From: Clostridiales bacterium
GTDB taxonomy: Bacteria; Bacillota; Clostridia; Oscillospirales; Oscillospiraceae
Direction of reading: 5' to 3'
Assembly: GCA_019421525.1 (NCBI GenBank)
Contig: JAHZFC010000031.1
Coordinates: forward strand, 3,950-16,431
DNA: 12,482 nucleotides
Below are positions 6,572-12,482 of this stretch, in pieces. Each line of letters opens with the position of its first letter. Within the stretch, counting starts at the first letter, position 1. Below the pieces are notes generated by a model. That model searched no databases and was not told the DNA's origin. It saw only the letters and a list, made by a program, of their open reading frames with translations. Both the position numbers and the translations under genes were made by a program.

Positions 6572-7697
6572 GACAGGCGCGGCCATGTCGGTGGGCAAGA
6601 CCATGGTCAAATGGTTCGGGGTGGAGCGGTCCTGGCTGGCCATCTCCATCACCACCGTCATCCTGCTGGTGGCCGGCGTGGGCACCTACACCATGGTGGT
6701 CGTGGTGCTGGCCATCCCCCTGATGAAGGCGGCCAACCTGCCCCGGAAGGTGGGCCTGGTGGCGGCCTACGGCATCGCCCCCGCCATCTCCTTCTGCATG
6801 CCCGTGTCCAATGTGCCCGGCTCTCTGCCCAGCACCTTCCTGCCCGGCGTGGGCATCTACTCCGCCCCCCTGCTGTCCGTGGCCTGCGGCGTGCTGGGCA
6901 TCGTCCTGTTCCTGCTCTGGATCACCCACATGGTGCGGGTGGCCCGGAAAAATGGCGACGGCTTTGACGGCGACCACAATGTGGGCGAGGTGGACACCGA
7001 CACCTCCGGCCTGCCCTCCTTCGCCACCTCTGTGATCCCCCTGGCTGTGGTGGTGATCGCCGCCATCCTCATGGCCGCCCTGAAGTTCGGCACCAACGCT
7101 GACGGCATGCCTGTGGACTTTGCCGGTCTGACCGGGATCAATTCCACCAACCAGGTGGCCGTGGCCCAGCTGTGCGGCGTGATCGCCGTGGTCCTCCTCC
7201 ACTTCAAGCGCTGCAAGTCCGAGGGCTTCGGCAAGATCCTCAGCCAGGGCGCCACCGGCATGTGGGGCTTCCTGATGCTGGCCGGCTGCGTGTTCGGCTT
7301 CGGCCAGGTGGTGTCCACCTGCTCGGCCTTCAACAGCCTGCGTGACTGGGTGCTGGGCCTGCAGCTCAACCCCTATGTCACCGCCATGATCTCCGTCATG
7401 ATCATCGCCTTCATCTGTGCCGACGGCATCGCCGCCATGATGATCTGGGGCCCCATGTTCGGCGCCGAATATGTGGAGATGGGCGTGGATCCCGGCGCAC
7501 TGCGGCGCCTGCTGCTGTGCACCAGCCAGACCTTCGACGACCTGCCCCATGCCCAGTCCACCGCCATCACCCTTGGCATGTACGGCCTGACCATCAAGCA
7601 GGCATACAAGGACATGTTCGTCTCGGCGACAGTGATCCCTCTGATCTTCTCCATTTTCTGCTGCATCTGCTGTATCATCTTCTATCCCATCGGCTGA
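6324..7697 (+). CDS. GntP-family organic-acid permease
   Basis: This 457-residue, strongly hydrophobic protein has about 11-12 predicted membrane segments starting at residue 8. Its best family mark is near the C-terminus, where DDLPHAQSTAITLGMYGLT (about 405-423) matches the LPHNGAV...CGLTHKEAY block of GntP-type gluconate and organic-acid permeases. These are proton- or cation-coupled importers of gluconate, hydroxy acids and related carboxylates. The chosen start is TTG at 6324, since AGGAGGT (6311-6317) lies 6 nt upstream and the protein then opens directly into a membrane helix as expected. It is transcribed away from the flavoprotein/gltD-like operon, suggesting that the imported compound is substrate or product of that pair. 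CitMHS and other ion-transporter superfamily members are the main alternatives. The exact substrate cannot be told. Confidence 0.8.
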   Translation: MFSNVWASGICVLLAIAVFMILCYMNIHTGIAALIAAVIAAFGSSNSIAVSLLDTFPAGVGALVTQQFFVFTVSGLLAYLMDKTGAAMSVGKTMVKWFGVERSWLAISITTVILLVAGVGTYTMVVVVLAIPLMKAANLPRKVGLVAAYGIAPAISFCMPVSNVPGSLPSTFLPGVGIYSAPLLSVACGVLGIVLFLLWITHMVRVARKNGDGFDGDHNVGEVDTDTSGLPSFATSVIPLAVVVIAAILMAALKFGTNADGMPVDFAGLTGINSTNQVAVAQLCGVIAVVLLHFKRCKSEGFGKILSQGATGMWGFLMLAGCVFGFGQVVSTCSAFNSLRDWVLGLQLNPYVTAMISVMIIAFICADGIAAMMIWGPMFGAEYVEMGVDPGALRRLLLCTSQTFDDLPHAQSTAITLGMYGLTIKQAYKDMFVSATVIPLIFSIFCCICCIIFYPIG

Positions 7698-7728
7698 AAA
7701 TGGCGGAATGCTCCCCCAAACACGACAA

Positions 7729-7763
7729 CAGAAGGGCTGCCCGGCGGCAGCCCTTCTGCTTTT
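7729..7763 (+). terminator. Rho-independent terminator after the permease gene
   Basis: A perfect 13-bp stem (7729-7741 with 7746-7758) closes a CGGC loop and is followed by CTTTT. It starts 31 nt after the permease TGA. Confidence 0.93.
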
Positions 7764-7767
7764 CCCC

Positions 7768-7796
7768 TGGACAAGCAGGCGGATTTCCTGTATGAT
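7768..7796 (+). promoter_or_regulatory. Sigma-A-type promoter for the membrane-protein operon
   Basis: TGGACA (7768-7773, 5 of 6) and TATGAT (7791-7796, 5 of 6) are separated by exactly 17 bp, directly after the permease terminator. The predicted start near 7803 gives a 5' leader of about 29 nt containing the GGAGG of the next gene. Confidence 0.7.
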
Positions 7797-7831
7797 CATC
7801 TTGACCCAGACGCATTTTTGGAGGTCCCTTC

Positions 7832-8896
7832 ATGAAGAAAAACAGCTTTCGGCTCGAGTATGCCTTTTATATCATCATCATCCCCATCGTGCTGGTGATG
7901 ATCCTGCTCAACTCCGGCTATCTCCAGCGGTGGTTTACCGCGGTGACAGTGGACGGCGAGGACTACAACGCCGTGGGGTATAACTACTATTATTTTCGGT
8001 GCTACCGGGACTTTGTGGACAGCGAGGACTTCGCCTCCTCTGGGCTGGACCTGACCGTCTCCCTGTCTGACCAGCAGTATGATGAGACCGCCACCTGGAA
8101 GGAGCACTTCACCGCCCAGGCGGCGGAGCGCATGGTGCTGGCCAACTATTATGACGGTCTGGCCCGGGAGGAGGGCTACACCTTCTCCCAGGAGGAGCTG
8201 GCACCGATCCAGGAGAAGCTGGACGAGATATCCCAGCTCTGCTCGGAGACCGGGCTGGCCATGGCGGACTATTTCCCGGCTTACTATGGTGCCGGGATGA
8301 CCCAGGATGCCTTTACCCGGGAGCTGGAGCGGGAAGTGCGGGCCCAGGCCTACCGGACCTATCTGGCCCAGGGCGGCACAGTGACCCAGCAGGAGGTGGA
8401 ACAGTACCTGCAGTCCCATCAGGTGGAGGAGTATGCGCTGGCCGACCTGTGGCTCATCGAGCTGGAGGCCGTCCCCGCCCGGGCGGACGGCCAGGTGGGG
8501 GAGCAGCAGCTCACTGAGCTGGAGGCCCGGCTGGGCCGTCTGGAGGCGCGGATGAGTGAGGGGCGGGAGACTATGGCGGAGCTGTCGGACAAGTTTGCCG
8601 ACCGGGCCTGGGGCGAGCACGGCCGTCTGTCCGGTGTCGGCCGTGCCGACCTGCCGGAGCTGGTGGCCGACTGGTGCTTCGCGCCGGAGCGCGAGGCGGG
8701 AGATACCGCCGCCCTCATGGACCGGCAGGCCGGGACGGCCTATCTGGTCCGGCTGGAGGGCTATTCCGGCTCCGCCGCCCAGCGGACCGCCCTGGTCACC
8801 CTGGCCTCCCAGGTGGTGGAGGAGCTGGACGCCCAGGCCCTGGAGGACAACCCGGTGGAGCACCATACCATCGGGATGCACCTGACCACCAATTGA
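7832..8896 (+). CDS. Membrane-anchored PrsA/SurA-like foldase-related protein
   Basis: This 354-residue protein has a short basic start (MKKNSFRLEY), one membrane segment at about residues 11-27 and then an outward-facing region. No lipobox cysteine is seen, so it is a signal-anchor protein rather than a PrsA lipoprotein. The helical part at about 85-195 (AERMVLANYYDGLAREEGY, then TQDAFTRELEREV and VTQQEVEQYLQ) fits the SurA/PrsA N-terminal chaperone domain. Residues about 195-315 follow the parvulin outline, ending in GTAYLVRLEGYSG, but the usual SHIL histidine motif is replaced by ALADLWLIEL. Peptidyl-prolyl isomerase activity is therefore doubtful; a chaperone or scaffold role at the cell surface is inferred. 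GGAGG lies 7 nt before the ATG. It is the first gene of an operon with the hydrolase-like gene 16 bp downstream. Confidence 0.65.
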   Translation: MKKNSFRLEYAFYIIIIPIVLVMILLNSGYLQRWFTAVTVDGEDYNAVGYNYYYFRCYRDFVDSEDFASSGLDLTVSLSDQQYDETATWKEHFTAQAAERMVLANYYDGLAREEGYTFSQEELAPIQEKLDEISQLCSETGLAMADYFPAYYGAGMTQDAFTRELEREVRAQAYRTYLAQGGTVTQQEVEQYLQSHQVEEYALADLWLIELEAVPARADGQVGEQQLTELEARLGRLEARMSEGRETMAELSDKFADRAWGEHGRLSGVGRADLPELVADWCFAPEREAGDTAALMDRQAGTAYLVRLEGYSGSAAQRTALVTLASQVVEELDAQALEDNPVEHHTIGMHLTTN

Positions 8897-8912
8897 CAGG
8901 AGGGAGCGCGCC

Positions 8913-10049
8913 ATGAGCAAACAGGAAAAAAAGCCCGTCTCCCCCGCCCGCCGGCGGCAGAACCGCGTCATCTTGTTCTGCGCGGTCCTGCTGGTGCTGA
9001 CGGTGGCCTTTGTCAACATCCGTGGGCTGGCCAACAGCTATTACGACAGCTTCGTGCGCCGGGGCGTGGACGTGGAGGAGGCCGTGAGCTACCTTCAGAC
9101 GGCGGCCCAGCCCGGGGACAGCCCGGAGCTGGCCCAGCTGCAGGCGGACTGGGACAGCTGGCGGTACAGCCGCCTTCGGGAGTCTGTGACCGTGACCGCC
9201 CGGGACGGGGTGGAGCTCCACGGCTACCTCTATGACGAGGGCAGCGATGTGACGGCCATCTGCATCCCCCGGTTCAACGGCACCGGACTGGACGATCTTC
9301 TCATGGGGCCCTGGCTCAACGCCGAGACAGGATGCAACATCCTGCTGCTGGACCCCCGGGCCCATGGAGAGAGCGGGGGCGACTACTTCAGCTACGGCTG
9401 GAAGGAGTCGGAGGACCTGGTGTGCTGGCTGGACTGGGCGGATGAGACGCTGGGGAAGCAGACCTATCTGCTGTGGGGCGAGGGGTGCGGCGCCAATACC
9501 ATCCTGTTCGCCGCTGCCGCCGGCAGTCTGGATGGCCGGGCGGCCTACGCCGTGGCGGAGAGCCCCTATGCCTCCTTCCATCAGGAGGCCAGCCACATCC
9601 TCTGGTCCCGCTACCGGCTGCCGGAGTTCCCCTTCCTCACCCTCATGGGGTGGAGGCTGGACCACGACGGTCTGGGCTTCACCAGCGGGGATATGGAGCT
9701 GTCCGCCGCCCTGTCCGGCAAGGACTGCTCAGTGCCGGTGCTGTTCCTGTCCTCCGCTGAGGATGCCTATATCCCGGTGGAGCAGACCCAGGCTGTCTAC
9801 GACCTCTACTCCGGCCCCAAGGAGCAGCTCCAGGGCGGCGCTGGCCACGGCACGGTGGTCATCAGCTGCCAGGAGGAGCTCCAGGCCATGCTCGCCCAGT
9901 GGATGAGACCGCCTGTCCCCCATCGATATTTTTACATGATAGGGATCCGTTGGAGCAAACGCCAGCCGGGACCGCCCTTGCGAGCGGTCCCGGCTGGTAT
10001 GTTTTTCTGCGGGCCTGCTTGCCTTTTTGCCGAAGCAACGGTAAAATAG
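8913..10049 (+). CDS. Membrane-anchored alpha/beta-hydrolase-fold protein lacking the nucleophile Ser
   Basis: This 378-residue protein has a basic N-terminus, one membrane segment at about 19-36 and an external alpha/beta hydrolase domain like the YqkD/COG1073 group. Family marks are LLLDPRAHGESGGDY (144-158), YGWKESEDLVCWLDW, the acid Asp284 in SAEDAYIPVE and His312 in GAGHGT. The nucleophile elbow, normally GxSxG, is GEGCG (189-193): the Ser position is Gly191, followed by Cys192. The HG of the oxyanion loop is also changed (PRFNGTG). It is therefore probably inactive as a classical esterase, unless Cys192 substitutes. The domain should end near Trp330-Met331, but the frame continues 47 codons through a terminator hairpin to TAG 10047-10049. 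A single change of TGA to AGA at codon 332, or a frameshift (TGA at 9904-9906 in the +1 frame), would explain this. AGGAGGG lies upstream of the ATG. Confidence 0.8.
   Translation: MSKQEKKPVSPARRRQNRVILFCAVLLVLTVAFVNIRGLANSYYDSFVRRGVDVEEAVSYLQTAAQPGDSPELAQLQADWDSWRYSRLRESVTVTARDGVELHGYLYDEGSDVTAICIPRFNGTGLDDLLMGPWLNAETGCNILLLDPRAHGESGGDYFSYGWKESEDLVCWLDWADETLGKQTYLLWGEGCGANTILFAAAAGSLDGRAAYAVAESPYASFHQEASHILWSRYRLPEFPFLTLMGWRLDHDGLGFTSGDMELSAALSGKDCSVPVLFLSSAEDAYIPVEQTQAVYDLYSGPKEQLQGGAGHGTVVISCQEELQAMLAQWMRPPVPHRYFYMIGIRWSKRQPGPPLRAVPAGMFFCGPACLFAEATVK
9962..10006 (+). terminator. Rho-independent terminator at the end of the membrane-protein operon
   Basis: A perfect 14-bp GC-rich stem (9962-9975 with 9984-9997) closes an 8-nt loop and is followed by TATGTTTTT. 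It lies inside the annotated end of the hydrolase-like frame, which suggests that the original stop codon stood upstream near 9906. Confidence 0.85.
10019..10047 (+). promoter_or_regulatory. Possible promoter of the PucR-type regulator
   Basis: TTGCCT (10019-10024, 4 of 6) and TAAAAT (10042-10047, 5 of 6) are 17 bp apart, just after the terminator. The start would fall near 10054, leaving only about 16 nt before the ATG, barely enough for the AAAAGGGGGAG site, so this is tentative. Confidence 0.4.
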
Positions 10050-10069
10050 ACTGGAAAAGGGGGAGCATT

Positions 10070-11296
10070 ATGCCGGAACGGGAAATGATCGACAGATTGT
10101 GTCAGTTGGCTCACGCGTCATCCCTTCAGCAGATCTGTGATCTGACGTATGAGATCATGGGCAATCCAGTGTTCATCAGCGACATGGCCCACACCATCCT
10201 GGCCTACACCAAGTGCGTGGAGGTGGATGACGCCACCTGGCAGCGGCACATCGTCCGGGCGGACCTGGAGCGCAACACTATCAGCCAGACCCGGGAGGTA
10301 AGCTCTGTCCACGAGGCATCGACGGAGACCAGGCGTCCCGTGGTGGTCACAGATGGGCAGGTGCCATTCCCCAGACTGATCAGGGCACTGGTCTCCGAGG
10401 GGCAGCCGGTGGGCGTCATGGTGCTCACGGCGTATCTGCGTCCCTTGGCCCAGGAGGACATCCAGCTCATGGAGCTGGTCTCCTCCTTTGCGGAGGCCAG
10501 GCTGCAGAAGGACCGCTACCACATCACCGCAGACGGGAACGCGGTGGAGAATTTTTTCATCCAGCTGCTGGAGGGGACTCGCTGCAGCCGGGAGCAGGCC
10601 GCCAAGCGGCTGGACGTCCTGGGCTTTTCCATGCGGGCATATACCTATGTGCTCTGCATTTGTCCCGCCTGTTCCACGGAGCGGGTGGGTGAGAGCCTGC
10701 GGCCCGTGCTGGAGGGATTCAGGCAGCTGCCTTTTTCACGCACGTTCTTATATAACTCCACCCTGGTCTGCATCTACAGCAGCGACCAGGACATTTCCAA
10801 CTGGACCGCCCAAGCCCCCAAGCTGACGCGATTACTGCGGCGGTGGGAGCTGGTGGCCGGGGTGAGCCGCCGGGTGGACGGCCTGGAGCAGCTCCTGGAG
10901 TATCACCGGCAGGCCCAGAGCACACTGGAACTGGCCTGCCGCCTCCAGAGGAAGTTCCTCTACTGCCGTTACGATGACCTCTCCTCGTTCCAGCTGTTTC
11001 GGTGTGTGCCGGTGGAAAAGCTGATGCGGTATTGCCATCAAAAGATCCAGGAGCTGGGGGAATATGACCGGACCCACAATACCGAGCTGTGCGCCACCCT
11101 CCAGGTCTACCTGGAGCAGACCAAGAGCCTGGTGCATACCGCGGAGATCCTGTTCATCCACCGCAACACGGTGCGCTACCGCATCAACAAGTGTATGGAG
11201 CTGCTGGGCTCAGATCTGGAGGACGGCAATGAGATCTTCGCGTTCATCCTGTCCCTGCGGATGCTGGAGTATCAGCGCAAGCTGCTCGACAGATAG
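10070..11296 (+). CDS. PucR/CdaR-family transcriptional regulator
   Basis: The 408-residue protein starts at ATG 10070, 4 nt after AAAAGGGGGAG (10055-10065). An upstream in-frame GTG at 9899 would cross the terminator and has no such site. The N-terminal part (about 20-150, with NPVFISDMAHTILAYTK) fits a sensor domain of the PAS/GAF kind. The middle (about 160-320, from ENFFIQLLEG) follows the CdaR GGDEF-like layout. The C-terminus has the PucR helix-turn-helix from about residue 340: LQVYLEQTKSLVHTAEILF followed by IHRNTVRYRI at about 363-372. Such proteins activate catabolic genes, often for purines, sugar acids or other small metabolites. It is monocistronic between two terminators. The divergent permease/flavoprotein unit 4 kb away is a plausible target only by proximity; the membrane-protein operon and its own gene are others. 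Confidence 0.88.
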   Translation: MPEREMIDRLCQLAHASSLQQICDLTYEIMGNPVFISDMAHTILAYTKCVEVDDATWQRHIVRADLERNTISQTREVSSVHEASTETRRPVVVTDGQVPFPRLIRALVSEGQPVGVMVLTAYLRPLAQEDIQLMELVSSFAEARLQKDRYHITADGNAVENFFIQLLEGTRCSREQAAKRLDVLGFSMRAYTYVLCICPACSTERVGESLRPVLEGFRQLPFSRTFLYNSTLVCIYSSDQDISNWTAQAPKLTRLLRRWELVAGVSRRVDGLEQLLEYHRQAQSTLELACRLQRKFLYCRYDDLSSFQLFRCVPVEKLMRYCHQKIQELGEYDRTHNTELCATLQVYLEQTKSLVHTAEILFIHRNTVRYRINKCMELLGSDLEDGNEIFAFILSLRMLEYQRKLLDR

Positions 11297-11350
11297 TCCT
11301 CACGCCGCCGGAGGCGCCTTTCCCCACCGGAAACAGAACATCCTTTCCCG

Positions 11351-11385
11351 CTGACCTGTCCCCATGGGACAGGTCAGTCCCTTTT
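11351..11385 (+). terminator. Rho-independent terminator after the PucR-type regulator gene
   Basis: A perfect 12-bp stem (11351-11362 with 11366-11377) closes a 3-nt loop and is followed by TCCCTTTTT. It lies 54 nt after the TAG stop. Confidence 0.9.
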
Positions 11386-11410
11386 TGCACAGAGCGCAGC
11401 CTTGTCCCCC

Positions 11411-11455
11411 AAAAAAGACGCGGGCGGGGCCGGGAGCCTGTGCTCCGGGCCCCGC
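11411..11455 (-). terminator. Minus-strand terminator for the flavin-reductase-like transcript
   Basis: A 14-bp GC-rich stem with one G-G mismatch (11424-11437 with 11442-11455) closes a 4-nt loop. On the minus strand a run of six T (11416-11411) follows after about 7 nt. It faces the regulator's own terminator, closing a convergent gene end. The gap before the T run makes it less canonical than the others. Confidence 0.65.
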
Positions 11456-11478
11456 GCCCCGCCTGTGTCGTTTCGTTC

Positions 11479-11596
11479 TTATCCTTCCGCGGCGGGCAGG
11501 CCCAGGCTGTCCACCCAGTCCACCACATCCGCCGCATCCACGCTGGAGCGGAACCGCATGCCCTCCAGCCGGGCCCGGCAGACGGCGCCTCGTCAT
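11479..11596 (-). pseudogene. Small frameshifted ORF after the flavin-reductase-like gene
   Basis: The minus strand has AAAGGAG and then ATG at 11596-11594 with 5-nt spacing, 37 bases beyond the flavin-reductase stop, as for a third operon gene. That frame gives low-complexity residues and runs through the terminator. The next frame reads a protein-like string, RARLEGMRFRSS then VDAADVVDWVDSLGLPAAEG, ending at TAA 11481-11479 before the terminator, but it lacks a start with a proper binding site. A one-base indel near 11580-11590 would join the two into a protein of about 39 residues. I do not recognise the family. The alternatives are an internal ATG start at 11559 (26 residues) or plain noncoding sequence. 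Confidence 0.35.
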
Positions 11597-11633
11597 TCAT
11601 TCTCCTTTTGTCGATATGGCGCGGTCTCTTCTG

Positions 11634-12194
11634 TTATCCCTTCAGCGCGCCGCCGTCCTGGAAGGCATTGCCCACGGCCTCACCCAGCACATGGTAGCGG
11701 TCGTGGGCCGGCTCGAAGGAGATGGGGCGGAACTTGGCAAAGTCGATGCTCCCCTCGCTGTCCAGCACGCTCTCGTCCACCGTGACATTGACGATCTGCC
11801 CGATGATGTTGCCATCCTCGTTGACCTTGAGGAACTTGCACTCCATGGCCACAGGCAGCTCGTCGATCAGGGGCGCGTCCACCCGGCTGCTCCTGGTCAC
11901 ATGGAGGCCGGACTTGTCCATCTTATTGGGCTCTGTTTTGGCGGACACCAGCCCCACATAGTCGCAGGGGACCACATGGGCCGCGTCGGCGAAGCTGAGC
12001 GTAAAGGCGCCCCGGGCCTTGATGTTGGCGGTGGTCCTGTGCCCGGCGCTCAGGCAGAGCACCACCTTGTCCGCATCATACAGTCCGCCCCAGGCGGCGT
12101 TCATGGCGTCGGCGGTGCCGTCGTCGTTATAGGTGCCGATGATCAGCACCGGCTGGGGATAGAGCCAGGGCTTGCTTCCAAAGTCTTTTCTCAT
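11634..12194 (-). CDS. Flavin-reductase-like FMN-binding split-barrel protein
   Basis: The 186-residue protein matches the flavin reductase family in length and layout. Its marks are MNAAWGGLYDADKVVLCLS (about 31-49), HRTTANIKARGAFTLSF (about 52-68, the FMN phosphate region) and CDYVGLVSAKTEPNKMDKSG. Members bind FMN and reduce it, or use it to act on other substrates, with NAD(P)H in the cytoplasm. Many clostridial members have no known substrate. AAAAAGGAG with 9-nt spacing precedes the ATG. It lies 56 nt after the end of an aldo/keto reductase gene on the same strand with no terminator between, so the two are probably cotranscribed as a redox pair. The specific reaction is not known. Confidence 0.85.
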   Translation of the reverse strand: MRKDFGSKPWLYPQPVLIIGTYNDDGTADAMNAAWGGLYDADKVVLCLSAGHRTTANIKARGAFTLSFADAAHVVPCDYVGLVSAKTEPNKMDKSGLHVTRSSRVDAPLIDELPVAMECKFLKVNEDGNIIGQIVNVTVDESVLDSEGSIDFAKFRPISFEPAHDRYHVLGEAVGNAFQDGGALKG

Positions 12195-12250
12195 GGGATG
12201 ACGCTCCTTTTTCGATAGATGATAGGTTTATGATAAGGGAAGATCCGTCT

Positions 12251-12482
12251 TTATTTCTGCCCGTCCACATCGGGGACCATGGACGCATAGCGCGCCAGCA
12301 GCTCCGGCGTGCTGTGGTAGTACCGCTTGCGCTGGTCCATGGCGGCGATCTTCGCCATCTCCTCGTCGGTGAGGGTGAAATCGAACAGGTCCAGGTTGGC
12401 CTTGATGTGGTCCGGATTCTTGGAGCCGGGGATGACGATGTTGCCGTCCTGGATGTGCCAGCGAAGGATGATCTGGGCGCTG
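12251..12482 (-). CDS. Aldo/keto reductase, C-terminal 76 residues (5' part beyond the window)
   Basis: The fragment enters at the right edge and ends at TAA 12253-12251. It opens with SAQIILRWHIQDGNIVIPGS and continues KNPDHIKANLDLFDFTLTDE, the standard C-terminal block of aldo/keto reductases. In this family the KNPDHIK-type stretch contacts the NADPH 2'-phosphate. Such enzymes reduce aldehydes or ketones with NADPH. The catalytic Asp/Tyr/Lys/His lie in the missing N-terminal part. The tail RYYHSTPELLARYASMVPDVDGQK is of ordinary length. It is upstream of the flavin-reductase-like gene and probably in the same transcript. Substrate is unknown. Confidence 0.92.
   Translation of the reverse strand, partial: SAQIILRWHIQDGNIVIPGSKNPDHIKANLDLFDFTLTDEEMAKIAAMDQRKRYYHSTPELLARYASMVPDVDGQK

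Noticed and set aside
6240..7799. A 519-codon minus-strand frame opposite the permease gene
   Set aside because: Its composition is dominated by Gly, His, Asp and Gln, typical of the reverse complement of a membrane-protein gene, and it crosses the permease terminator.
9899..10069. An upstream GTG start for the PucR-type regulator adding 57 residues
   Set aside because: The extension would be encoded by the previous gene's end and a terminator hairpin and has no ribosome binding site. ATG 10070 has one at proper spacing.
1..12482. CRISPR arrays, tRNA or rRNA genes, insertion sequences, phage genes
   Set aside because: No regularly spaced repeats, tRNA-like cloverleaf, rRNA sequence, transposase or integrase motif was seen on either strand.

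Overview
The window looks like chromosomal DNA from a GC-rich anaerobic Firmicute, most likely a gut Clostridium-relative of the Oscillospiraceae/Flavonifractor type. Base composition is high in G+C, most genes carry AGGAGG-type ribosome binding sites, the proteins resemble clostridial families, and gene ends carry simple hairpin-plus-U-tract terminators. The family-level placement is an inference from gene style; no marker gene is present. No mobile element, CRISPR array, rRNA or tRNA is visible.

Layout. (1) 1-2426, minus strand, runs off the left edge: a TetM/EF-G-like ribosomal GTPase fused at its C-terminus to a YacP-type NYN (RNase-like) domain, with its own extended -10 promoter. (2) 2637-5829, minus strand: a two-gene operon. 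It encodes an Fe-S flavoprotein of the fumarate-reductase superfamily, lacking the usual catalytic residues, and then a GltD-like NADPH oxidoreductase without a GltB partner. It ends in a strong terminator at 2554-2596. (3) 5830-6323: a 494-bp divergent control region with two extended -10 promoters, three palindromes, and a leader holding a hairpin and a possible upstream ORF. (4) 6324-7697, plus strand: a GntP-type organic-acid permease starting at TTG, closed by a terminator. (5) 7832-10049, plus strand: a two-gene operon for two membrane-anchored proteins. One is a PrsA/SurA-like foldase relative; the other is an alpha/beta hydrolase whose nucleophile Ser is replaced and whose reading frame runs through its own terminator. 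(6) 10070-11296, plus strand: a PucR/CdaR-type regulator, then a terminator. (7) 11411-12482, minus strand: the C-terminal part of an aldo/keto reductase, then a flavin-reductase-like protein, a small apparently frameshifted ORF and a terminator.

How the genes may work together. The divergent permease and flavoprotein/GltD-like pair look like one catabolic or anaerobic-respiratory unit. The permease would import a small carboxylate or hydroxy acid, the GltD-like protein would draw electrons from NADPH, and the flavoprotein would pass them through its two [4Fe-4S] clusters to a substrate. The substrate cannot be read from the sequence. PucR-type proteins often respond to a metabolite, so the regulator at 10070 is a possible but unproven controller of this unit.
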